Below are positions 23,652 to 34,600 of a stretch of 64,000 nt of DNA, one piece after another. The DNA is from Hawksworthiomyces lignivorus. Its lineage: Eukaryota > Ascomycota > Sordariomycetes > Ophiostomatales > Ophiostomataceae. A program made the translations under genes and the position numbers. The stretch covers positions 335,862 through 399,861 of the forward strand of contig NTMA01000033.1 in NCBI GenBank assembly GCA_002917075.1, in the 5' to 3' direction. The notes beneath the pieces were generated by a model, which was not told the origin of the DNA, searched no databases, and saw only the letters and a list, made by a program, of their open reading frames with translations. How positions within the stretch are numbered: the stretch's first letter is position 1; each line of letters opens with the position of its first letter.

Positions 23652-25225
23652 ACGCGTCGCGTAGAGTCTTCCAAGACTATCGGCATCGGGCCTTTCTAGA
23701 TAAACACCCGTTGGAGGCCCAGGATCCCATCTTATATGATGTGACCATGCGTGATGACTTGCTTTTCTTTCAGAGATTGCTGAGTTTGTCTTTGTTCCTC
23801 AAATAACCGCGTTTGTTTTGGTTTGAAATACCCAAAAAGCAGAATGATGAAGATAGAAAGTGGACGTGGATTTTGGTGGCTTGTCTTTCTTTATCAATGT
23901 GCGTTTGCAGCGAACGACCCACAGCCACAGGGATGCTAAGGTAAAAGAGGTCTAATTCTTATGGACTTACTTGGATGAATTTTTGTATATATTTAGAATA
24001 TCTTGTTCTTTCTCGAAACCTTTATGCGAAGTACTCTTTCTAAACCTAATGAGCTCTCTTGCAGCCTTGAGCAGCCTTTGTTAGAGCAGGCAAGCCAGAC
24101 TTTATGCCATGTATGATGGCAGAAACACAGCACAGCGTACGCACAGACCAAACAAAGAAGACCAGCTGAACGGGCTACATACAGCCTATTTCTAATTAAA
24201 GAGCTTTCTCGAAGTATTGCATAAGACCCTTTTCATGGAGACATTTCTCTAGATGCTGCTATATCTACATACGTTTGGTTATGCTTAATACGGATGCGTC
24301 CGAAGAAACGTGCTTGTATTGCAAGTGGCTCGAAAGAATGCCGCAAAATACGAAAATTTCTTTATCTATCAGACCGCCTATATATGGCTTGCTATTGTTG
24401 AGGGATTGCAAGCAAATACGAAGCCCACCAGGTGATACTCCGTACAGCGCTCTCTTTCTCGAGGCACTTTGCGGAGCTGGTATTGTTGCTGCCAGTCATA
24501 TGCGAACAAGTGCGCATGCAAGAGCTTAAATGTGCTGATCCGAGGCTAGTGCTCACCTCTTAGCATCATTCAATTGGCAGGAGACTGCTGACATATTTTT
24601 TTGTGCGTGCAGATGGACGCATTGGTCTCCTGAATCCGTCTACGCCTGGCGAATAATATCATCTACTACAGGGTGCCGTACTGCCGGGAGTATGGCGGAG
24701 AGGCCAAAAAGCAAATTGCTAGTGTTAGCACTCAATCGTCACTACAGCAGTCGAGTCCTCGTACCCGTGCATTGAGCCCCACTAGCGGGAGGCAAAAAAG
24801 GTTTGTTTTTTTTTCTTGTTTTCTTCCAATTCGCGATAAGACCGCTAAGCATAATAGCTTGCAAGCTGTAGAATGTGGGGAAGAAGGAATCTTCTGGCGC
24901 CTGTCTGACTGAGATTTGCACGTATTAGACAGTGCGGGCAGGTGACGTCCTGTTGGGATTCTTCATCTTTATTCTCGTCTTCGATCTTTCTTGCTTCACG
25001 GTTTTCTTTTCTTTGCGACGTATTTACCATTGCCTTTCTTCCTGGCACCTAGCGCCTCTCCCCTCCACCGTCCACTGCTTGCCACGCATTATCGCGACGC
25101 GTCACTGCTCTTAATGGCCGGCCCGCGGGATACAGCACAATATCTGTTCTGATAGCAATAGAGAACCAATTGCCTCTGGAAAAGCCAATACTTGCCTGAT
25201 CGTATACCTCCAAGTATATATCACC
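23652..25225. other. Intergenic region (shared promoter side)
   Basis: About 1.6 kb between the divergent DUF2293 and DUF2421 genes. No gene recognised. One copy of TACTCCGTAC is at 24436. The last 100 nt before 25226 lead to an excellent start context (TCACCATGG). Confidence 0.6.
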
Positions 25226-28200
25226 ATGGGCGATGAGGCAACGCGGGCCAAGCCGGCTAAGCCGCTGAAGTCAGAGGTGGCCGACATTGCAGAAGAAGAT
25301 GACAATGACGACGCGATACGGAGAACGCACACTGTAGAGGAGCCATTGGTCGGTGAAGAGGCTGCGGATCCAACGCCATATCGTGCACGGCGTATGCCAA
25401 CGTATGCTACTGCAGCGACGGCGCCAGACGACTTGGCGCCTGGTTCTCCTGCCGATGACGATGACAGCAAGGACCCGACGGCCACTCAGAAGAAGTCGTT
25501 CCTTGAGCGAATTGGCCTGGATATTCCAACTCTAATGATGATGTTCAAGTGAGAATGCGTCTTCGCCCAATCCGGACCTAAGGCTATCTTCTAATGTACT
25601 TTTTAGAGGCTCTCTTCCGCCTACCATCGGCATTGCAATGTACCAATCTGATGCCATTTCGAATACCTTCAGCACCCTCGGCTACCTCATTCCTATAGTG
25701 ACGGTGATGACTGCGGTCATCATGCCGCGGGGCAAGTTTATCCAGACGGTGACCTTGAATGTCCTTGCTGTCAGCATCGGCGCTGCACTCGCTCTCCTTA
25801 TGCTCTATTCTGGCATCCAAGCCCGTGCCCATACCAGCGGGCCCCTCACTTCTGATGAGATTGCCGAGGCCCAAGCTACCGGCCGGCCTCCTTACAACTC
25901 GAGCCAGTCCGCCGTCTGCGCCGTATGGCTGTTCTTCAACATCTGGATGGTCAACACCCTCCGCGCGAAGCTGCCTACGTTCAATCTGCCGTCCATTGTG
26001 TTTTCTATCCTCATCAACGTGTCGTGCACCTACGGCCCGCTCCTGACAAGCATGGCCCAGGCCAAGGCGTTTGTTAGGCAGCTTTATACGGCCATGCTCG
26101 TCGCCATGGCTCTCTCCACGGGGATATCTCTGTTTATATTTCCTGTGTCTAGCCGCAAAATCCTCATGGGACAAGCCGGCGGCGCCATTGGGATTTTGCG
26201 CAAAGCCGTGTCTCTACAGGGCGAGTACCTCCGCAGGCTGGAACACGACGACATGTACGCCCTCGCCACCGTGGAGACAGCCGTTGGCAACCTAGGACCG
26301 GCGACGGAAAACGAGCGCGAGCGGGAAAAGCAGCGCCGCCGGTTCATGAAGCTCAAGAAGGAGCCTCCGCCACCGATCACGAAAGAAGAGAAAGCTGCAC
26401 AGGCGCTGCGGACCACAATCAACGCCATGCGCGAGTTGGCCGGCAAGATGCAGCAGGAGATCAATTTCGCCAAGCGGGACGCCGCCTTCGGCAAGCTGAC
26501 CGCCCATGACCTAGGCGAGATTGTCAAGCTGCTGCGCAGCATTTTCATTCCTGTGTAAGTGACCCTAGATCAGTGGATTTTCTTTGGCTTGAGCCGCAAA
26601 CTAACTATGGGGAGGGGATAGAACGGGCATGAGCACCATTATGGACATCTTTCGCCGCACAGCCGAGCACCGTGGTTGGAACGAGACTGGCGACCCCAAC
26701 GACGAGGAAGCTGCCGCCAAGGAGAAGGAGCGCCGTGTGTGGAACGAGATCATGCAACAACTTCATGAGCCATTTCAGCTCTTGTCTGAGGCCATCGATG
26801 AAGGGCTCGAGCACGCTGGCCTGCAGCTGGCTCTGCTGCCCAAGACCAAGGAGCAGAAGGCAATGGACAAGCAGATGCGCAAAGCGAGACTGGCAAAGAA
26901 AAAAAGTAGAGCTGGCAGCGAGGCGGCGCCAGCAGACAACACAGATGATGCAAGCAATGACAATGGAAACGACAAGAAGAGCGACCAGGAAAAGGAAAAA
27001 GATTCCACACCATCAGACGATGTCGAGGCTCGCGGTGAACTTCTCAAACCAGGCGATGAGGGCTTTGCCGCTGTGATCAAGGAAAAGGTAAAGAAGTTCT
27101 ACAATACGCGGGGTGAGATCCTGCGCATATGGGCCCGCGAACGCGGGCTCATCGAGGACGCGGTGCCATCGCATCCAACTGCGGGTACCTCTGCTGCAGA
27201 CCTTGACCCGGTATTTATGGCTCGTGAGCATCGCCAAGCTCAGCTCTACGTTCTGCTTTACATGGAACAGCTCGTATGTATCCTTCGCATATACCACCGT
27301 TTCTATTCTCCGTGAGGCGCTGACAACAGGCATAGATGATAGCAACGGGCGAGGCTGTTGTGGACTTTATCGAATTTGCCGACAAAAAGGTCGCTGACGG
27401 CACGATGGACAAGACTCGCTTCCTTTTCCCCACGCTCCGCCGTTTGCGCAAGTGGGTGATCAGCATCTTTGACGAAAAAGACGAGACCAATGAAGATGAA
27501 ACCGACGTACTAAAGCCAAACTTCAATATCATATTCCTCGGTGATAGCTTCAACGCCAAAAAGGACCCCGAGCACATGCCCCCCGCGAACGCCTGGCAGA
27601 GCTTTGGCAACGGTGTTCGGCTGGTGTCACGGTTCCTCGGCTCTCAGGAGTCCATGTTTGGCTTTCGTGCAGCGTGTGCCACAATGACGGTGGCCATTGT
27701 TTGTTTCTTGCGAGATACGCAAATTTTCTTCCAAGAGCAGCGGCTTGTGTGGGCCATGGTCATCATCGCTATCGGCATGACACAAAGTAAGCATCCATCT
27801 CTTCGTCCTAGTCTTTCAACTTTTCAGTTTAGTGCACATGTTGACATTCTATAGCATCCGGGCAATCGATCTTTGGCTTCTTCTGCCGTGTGGGCGGCAG
27901 TTTCCTTGCCATGGTCTTCTCTTTCATCATATGGTACATTGTGGACCAGAAGACTGCCGGTGTGATCGTCTTTATGTGGCTTTTCATCTTCTTGCAATAT
28001 TACTTCCTCATCAAATATCCCCGATTTATTGCTGCTAGCATGATCACAATAGTCACTCAAGTGCTCATTGTGGGCTATGAGCTGCAAGTTCGCAAGATTG
28101 GCATCGCCAGATCGGAGTCAACCGGACAAAGATACTATCCTACTTACGAACTGGCGCCTTACCGTCTGGGGACCGTGGCAGCAGGTTGTCTTGTTGCTTT

Positions 28201-29275
28201 CTTCTGGACCATTTTCCCGAAGCCGGTGACCGACCGGGCGTGGCTGCGCCGTGACCTTAGCGCCACTTTGTATCTGCTCGCCAACTATTTCAGCGTCATC
28301 AATGAGACACTCAAGACAACCATGAATCAGACGGGCGGCAATATAGACATAGCCGACACGCCAGCGCACCGGCTAGGGAAAATCCGCCAGAAGCTGTTCA
28401 GCAAGCTGATGCTGCTGCTGCCGTCCCTACAGATGCACTCCGACTGGCAGAAATGGGAGCCCTCCATTGGTGGTCTTTTCCCCCGAGCCACATACGAGGA
28501 CATCATCCTGCGTTCAGGCCGCATCATGAACTACCTCACCCTGATTTCGTACACCGTGACCTGGAAGCCGCGGCATGCACCCGAAATCCTTGACGACGCC
28601 TGGCTCCAAGCACTCGGCGACCTGATCAAGAATATTGGCCCGACACATTACACTATTTTATCGACGCTGACGCTTCTGTCCAACTCGCTCTTGTCAGGAC
28701 AGTCTCTCCCGCCCTATATACCGCTACCGCGGCCGTACGAGCTGACACGGCAACTGCTGGCATTGCGCCAGCCGTCTCGTTCGGAAGAAGGAGAACACAA
28801 AAAGACCGGCAGCGTTTCACGCCGAAGGAATAGCATCTGGGGCAAGCAGAGCTGGCGCCCAGAAAAGGTCAGCAATCACGGCAACGACACTGGCGGACTC
28901 TACGTGCGTCAGAACGAAGCCGACGAGGATGTCTTCCTGCCACCCCGCAGGCAGAACACCGCCGCGGACCGAGATCGAGTCAACTGGCGCGACGTGACAG
29001 ATAGCGAAGTGAACACGGCTACGGGCAACACTGCGCTGATGCGTGTTCCGACGAACACGGCTGCCTCGCTAGGCCGCGTGCTGGATGCACGCAATATGGA
29101 ACAGCACGGATACACTGAATTTGCTGTCTTGCAGGTGTGCAGCACACTGGTATGTGACGACCTGGAGGGCATGATTCAGGCAGTGAGCGGACTGGTTGGT
29201 GTTGTCGACTTCAGCTTCCGCATAGACGACAGCGACACAAGCCTGACCGAGAAAGGCAAGGGAAAGAAGGATTAG
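25226..29275 (+). CDS. DUF2421 / BRE4-like large membrane transporter (ArAE_2, FUSC-like)
   Basis: Five exons, 25226-25548, 25607-26554, 26622-27273, 27336-27786 and 27855-29275, give 1264 residues; introns are 58, 67, 62 and 68 nt with GTGAGA, GTAAGT, GTATGT and GTAAGC donors. An acidic, Pro-rich cytosolic tail of about 105 residues precedes a first membrane half (roughly residues 108-315; GSLPPTIGIAMYQSDAI, then several hydrophobic helices). A long charged linker rich in Lys/Glu and low in complexity follows (about 330-740). The second membrane half (about 745-870) includes FGFFCRVGGSFLAMV and FIIWYIVDQKT, followed by a C-terminal soluble domain. This two-halves layout matches the fungal DUF2421 family with an ArAE_2 N-terminal domain, related to yeast BRE4 (brefeldin A sensitivity) and distantly to plant malate channels and bacterial FUSC pumps. 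Location is by family, in ER or plasma membrane. The substrate is unknown. Start context CACCATGG is optimal. Confidence 0.88.
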
Positions 29276-30325
29276 GATAGGGCAGGTAATGAGCATGGGT
29301 GGAAGCGGGAATATTGGGCTCTACTGGATACTACGGGAGATTTGATACCATGTAATGTTTGATTAGGAAAAGTTGGGTTTGGAGGCAGATTCATTTTCAA
29401 TTGCAAGCGGCGGCTACGGAAAAAAAAAAAAAAAAGAAAGAAAGAAACGAAGCCAGAAGCTATCCTTCCCCACTCCCGCGCCGCATTGCATTCGTAGGGC
29501 GAGATGAACGGTGCGGCTCGACTATTACGGGCGTTTTTGGCAAGCATGTGCTATGACGGCACTAGCTGATGGCGCGAGCGTGCATGCGCCCGTCTGTTTC
29601 TGTCTTATTGTCTCGTGTCAGCCGCTGTCTCGTGTCGGTCGTCTTTTCTGGAAGTAGGTTTGCCAAGGTTTCCTAACGTAGCATGGGTCGAGCAGTATGA
29701 TTGTCATATCTGATGCCAAGGAAGTCCAGGGACAAGCTATAATTGTCGGTATCCAGAAGAGGAAAAGAAGACGGCAATTGGGGAGTGAGCCGTGTTAGTC
29801 GGAGGATACGGGCGATCGACGTGTTTTGTCGATCATTTTTGATCCGACGTGCAAACCTTCGAATAGTTTGTGCTCCGTACGGTCTGCCGGAATTGAAGCA
29901 GAGGAGACGCAAAATTGTCCAAAGACGTCGCCCACGTGGTGTCGCCTTTGGCGCTGTCTGCTCTTTGTCTTTTTGAAGAATTGAAATTTTCGATGTGCAC
30001 TTGTCGATTAGCTCTTAAAATCCTAAAGCTAAGAGCTGTTCACCGGGCATCCCGCACGTTCTCAGCTTTACCCATGATCGACATCGGGCCTGGCTCCTTC
30101 TGCACTGTACCTTATTTTATGACGTCTAAAGATGTGAATGGTGTGTTGGCTCATGTCTTGTATTACTAGTCGTCTTTCTCGTCATCACCCTCGTTTTCTT
30201 CCATCCCTCGCAAATGCGTTCAAAGGGCACGTGGGCGAAGCTGACCGTCTAATCTGGGGAGGCCGAAATATTTTTGTCCGCAGCAAGCGGCGAAGTCTGC
30301 TGCCTCAACTCGTCTATCATCGGAA
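29276..30325. other. Intergenic region
   Basis: About 1 kb. A run of 16 A (29420-29435) followed by GAAA repeats lies shortly after the DUF2421 gene. No further gene recognised. Confidence 0.6.
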
Positions 30326-30333
30326 TATATAAA
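30326..30333 (+). promoter_or_regulatory. TATA box of the histidine phosphatase gene
   Basis: TATATAAA, 93 nt before the start codon at 30426, the only clear TATA element on this flank. Distance leaves a leader of roughly 50-60 nt. Confidence 0.6.
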
Positions 30334-30425
30334 GGTTGTGAGAAGGAAGCTGGCGGATGAGACTTATCTAAGTCTTGAAGCACTGCTATAGCTCACTGTC
30401 CTTCTGATATTCCAATTCCCCAAAT

Positions 30426-31162
30426 ATGAAGTCTGTTATTTTCGCTCTGAGTGCTCTTCTTGCGCTGGCTGCTGCCAAGAGCAGCCCTACCGTGTATCTC
30501 ATTCGCCATGGTGAAAAGCCATCTTCAGGCAACGGCCTAAATGCCCAGGGCCTGCAGCGTGCCCAGTGCCTTCGGACTGTGTTTGGGGCTTCGAGCAGCT
30601 ACAACATTGGCTACATCATGGCTCAGCAGCCCAAGTCTGGTAAGCCACCTTCTGTTCATTTACTATTTTTCCCCTTTCCTTTGCCACCCTTGTTTCCGCG
30701 TATTTGTTTGGCAGTTTTCTGCTGTGAATATTTGCCTAATCTTTATTTAGACGGCAAACGCCAGCGCCCCCTGGACACCGTCCAGCCACTGGCAAGTGAC
30801 CTCGGCCTGACTGTCGACACTTCGTGCGACCGGGACGATGAGAGCTGTGTCGCAAAAGTTATTGATAATTATAGCGGCAAAGGCAATATCCTGCTATGGT
30901 GAAAACCCCCCATCCCTTCTGAAGTCCCCATGGGGTTCCTTTCGCCTCCTTATAATTTTTATTTCCGTAATAGGTACTGACAGTTGTCTTATTACGGCAC
31001 AGCTGGGAACACAAAGAGCTCTCTAAGATTGCTGAGAAGCTCGGCGCGAGCCACGTTGATGACTATCCTGACGACAGTTTCAACCTTATCTGGACAGACC
31101 CCTACGACTACTCTTCTATTACTAGCATCACATCAGAAAACTGCCCTGGATTGGACGATTAA
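30426..31162 (+). CDS. Secreted histidine phosphatase (phosphoglycerate mutase-like)
   Basis: Three exons, 30426-30639, 30751-30898 and 31003-31162, encode 173 residues. The introns are 111 and 104 nt, longer than most in this window; the first has a multiple of three and lacks an in-frame stop, so retention would leave the frame open. A signal peptide is evident (MKSVIFALSALLALAAAKSS, cleavage near residue 17-18). The catalytic RHGEK motif of the histidine phosphatase superfamily follows, with the phospho-accepting His at 28. The second conserved His is in CWEH at residues 121-124, restored only by splicing intron 2. The protein ends soon after (SENCPGLDD), short for the superfamily but normal for this small secreted fungal group. 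The substrate is unknown. Start chosen at the signal-peptide Met. Confidence 0.85.
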
Positions 31163-31877
31163 GCTACTAGACTAATATATAACAGATTAAAGTATTAAAG
31201 GAAGAGATAGGATTATGAAGAGTTTCCGAACAGAGAGTGTGCGGAGAAGAAGGGAAGAAAAAAGAAGAGTTACGATGAGCTCGTAAGGTTTCTTTTCCAT
31301 TTTTTATTATAAGATGCTTTGTTTGCATGTCTTGTACATGAGAATAAAACTCTAATTTAAAATTCAACATTTTTTATGTATCATCGGCCTCTTTTGCCCC
31401 AATGAGTGTAACATTCTGCAAAAAGATTAATATTTGCTGGCTTCTTTTGATTCTTTTTTTGTTTTATCTCATTCATTACACAAAAATATTTTTTTCCTCT
31501 TACTGGAAAATTTCCGACACGCCATTCAAGAATTGTTTAACTGGCTATCAGGTGTGCAAGGTAATTATGATTTTTCCAACTCTAAACTAGTAAAAATAAA
31601 AACAAAATCCTCGATTGTACTGTGAGGCCAAGGAAATACAATACTTAATACAGAATTCTAAACGCCTGTCCGTACAGTTTCCGTGTATGTTCGATTGTCG
31701 TCGTTTATGATGCCTTTTCTTTCAAATATGCCCACCTAAAAAATATGTTGATACATATTACCTACTTCGCGTAAATACGCGTCGCTGCAAAGCGGAACAG
31801 TAGATAATCACAGCAAATAAATGGATAGCTCTTTAGAAAGCGGTATAAAGTTAGCCGTCATGAATCAGTCAATCTTT
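31163..31877. other. Intergenic AT-rich region between convergent genes
   Basis: About 0.7 kb of very AT-rich DNA between two 3' ends. Nothing but expected 3' UTR sequence is seen. Confidence 0.65.
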
Positions 31878-32624
31878 TCACAGGGTTAAAACGTACGCCA
31901 TAACAAACGGGGAAATCCAGCTCATCATTTGCAGCACGTCGTCGGGATAGATAACGTCTCCACAATTAGAAAATATAGAGACAACGTCCTCTTCGCTACC
32001 AATGTTGTTTGTAGTGTTCGTCCAAGTCTGGTTGATCACGTCTGCAGCGTAGCTTAGCGCCAGAGCGTCACTACTACTGCCGCTGTTGCTAGACGGGACT
32101 TCAATGAGGCAAGACCAGAACATTCCCCGTGTGATGATCCAAATCCAACTGAAAAAGAGAAGCACTGCGCTCGTCATATCGCCAAATGCCACCCATGCCA
32201 GCCGGGCCTGCGGCCACTTGTTCCCCTGTGTAGTATCTTGTGGGAAGCTGACATTCGCTGTATTCCTTTCGATGGAATTTGTGTGTGATCCCCTGCTTCG
32301 GCCACTCTCATGAGATTGAGTCTCAGAACCGCAATCTAGAGTGGAGAGAGTAAATAGTTCAGCAATGTCGGTTAGAAGCGCTACGGCAATCTGTTTATGA
32401 TGTAATATCTTTAAGTTAAAAAGAGCTGCATACGCGAAGAGAATAAACTGATGCATGATACGTACGCCAACATAAGCTATTGGATTTGTGGCATGGTCGT
32501 ACCAAAAAGTCACGCTGAGATACGAAAGTATACCCAGGCTCGCCAACTCGATACACAAAGAGAGAACACGGATAGCGATTTCTGCTCGTTCATAGACTCT
32601 AGCCACGCGAAGACGGCGGGCCAT
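31878..32624 (-). CDS. Hypothetical membrane protein with four predicted helices
   Basis: Single exon, 248 residues. I do not recognise the family with confidence. Hydrophobic segments are at about residues 17-41, 50-73, 143-167 and 231-248. Between helices 2 and 3 lies a hydrophilic stretch rich in Ser/Thr/Asn/Arg (SETQSHESGRSRGSHTN). Between helices 3 and 4 is a Ser/Asn-rich segment with possible N-glycosylation sites (NQTW, NTTN). This layout suggests a small fungal membrane protein, with the segment between helices 3 and 4 outside and both termini inside. The basic N terminus (MARRLRVARVYERAE) before helix 1 supports the start and topology. The ORF ends right after helix 4. Gene call is supported by length in an AT-rich area and ordered hydrophobicity, not by homology. 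Confidence 0.6.
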   Translation of the reverse strand: MARRLRVARVYERAEIAIRVLSLCIELASLGILSYLSVTFWYDHATNPIAYVGVRIMHQFILFAYAALFNLKILHHKQIAVALLTDIAELFTLSTLDCGSETQSHESGRSRGSHTNSIERNTANVSFPQDTTQGNKWPQARLAWVAFGDMTSAVLLFFSWIWIITRGMFWSCLIEVPSSNSGSSSDALALSYAADVINQTWTNTTNNIGSEEDVVSIFSNCGDVIYPDDVLQMMSWISPFVMAYVLTL

Positions 32625-34528
32625 TTTTGGAAGGAGAATTAAATCGACAACGACTGCCTCTACAGGGAGATGGTGGAGTTAGCAGCAAGGTAAGAAAGCT
32701 TAGAGAACACTAGACTTGTCAAACTGAAGAACAGGTTCTCTTTATGGCAGACCTCTTTTTTGTCTCACGACTGCTTTTCGGTCATCAAAACACCCGCTCC
32801 TTGAGTATCCTCCAGGTCAACAGCTGGAGAAAGTCCGGCACCATTGGAAATTAGAAGCGGCGAGGCCGGTGCTGCGAAAAAAAGGCAAATTATAACAATG
32901 AGAGAGAGACAGGAGACTAGATTCGAAGCTGAATATCGACACGATGCTAGAGAAGAACAAAAGATGACGGAACACCTATATCTACTCTCAGATTTTCTAT
33001 CTTCAAAATCTCTGTTTCACATCAAAAAGAGTGAATAGAAAGACTAAAGATAAGAAGGAGGACAGAATGCGGGAGTGGGGGATAAGACGTGGAGGACGGG
33101 TATCCTAAGCAAAAGGCCTAGACCTGGTTTTGCAATATTATTCAAACATATAAATGAGACAAATGAAGAAAAAATCCCGATTGCGAGAAGGTCTGTAGCG
33201 ATAACCGTTCTAGACTTTCATTCGGAACAGCGGTTTACTTTTGGCGGATTCAATCGATTACCGTGATCTGTGCGAATCCGGGGGTTTGAAAGGGGAGAGG
33301 GTTTACCATCCATCTTCAGCCGTGTTTAACCATATTGGAGAGTTGTCGTGCCATGGCACAGATTCATTGGAGAGAAGCAAAGTAATGAAAAAGCGCCTGT
33401 AATATATTTCTGGCAGAAACTCTCATTAGGAAATTCGCCGAATCAGAGGACCCGATGCCTTGGACCTACGGCACGATGCTGTTCTCCGTCATTAGCCAAA
33501 AGAACAGGAAGAAGCCAGAACGAGGAAGAACAGCTAATAAGCGAAAATCATGGATTGAAAGCGATCCTCAAATAATTGATGCCTGTATGTATGTTTGATT
33601 ATTACGGATAGTCCAGTATCTCTATTATTCCTACCTTCACGAGTCCTCCTATCTGCCTCACTAAATGAATAAGTGTAGGTTTCCTTTCTCACATGTTGAA
33701 TTTGGCACCGTTTTAGATACTGACATATTCTGAACATCCCACTATTTCAGATTTTGCTAGGCTCTACAGCGGTGACGGCTAGAGAGACAACCTTCTTTCC
33801 ATCGCACAACCAATGCTGAGGCAGTTACGGTAATATAACTGGCTCTGTATGTGTGGCCTGGAGAGTTAAATATTCCGGCAGCAGAGAGTGATGAGTTTCT
33901 CAGGTAGAGTAAACAAAAACCACCATGATACATGTTGGAAAAGGATGTCAATCTCTCTGACCATGAAATTGATTTGACAAGAGGAGACAAATTCACGCTG
34001 GGTAGAATAGAACACTGACGGTGCGTATGTTGGCATAAGCGCATCAAGATACTTAGCCTTACATATAAAATCAGTTAACGGCCAAGCTGAGTGCAAATGG
34101 GATGTGAAGTTTCTAGACTAACGGTCCCAAATATTGTTTTCTTGTGCCCATATAAGCCCCCATTAAGTTCTGATGATAATTTAAGCAATTGCTCCGTAAC
34201 ACAATCAAATATTCAGCTGCAAGCCATGACAGCTTGGAAGGCGTAACTCGGATAAGGGTATAAGATAATCGACCGAGAGAGAGTTTGAAAGGCATGTGAT
34301 ATATACTTTTGATTAACAATTCTACAAGCACGGCATTTCATGGCTAACATCTTGTTCTTTAACGCGAGTTGAACCAATCCAAATATTAAGAGAGTATAAG
34401 AGTAATGCGTAAGAAGTCTAGACATTTGGAAGTATATCTAGTTTCGATTCAAGATCAACTTCGGCCTTTGCAATTAGCAGAGAGAAAACCACAGAGCAAT
34501 TGCTAAGGTAACAAGTGTCGAATTCAGT

Positions 34529-34600
34529 TATTTTAATTTTAATTTTAATTTTATTTTATTTTAATTTTATTTACTTTTCTTTTTTTCTTTTTTTTTTTTG
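34529..34600. repeat. AT low-complexity tract (TTTTAA / TTTTA units)
   Basis: Several tandem TTTTAA and TTTTA units run into T-rich DNA ending in TTTTTTTTTT. Simple-sequence DNA, no coding value. Confidence 0.8.
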
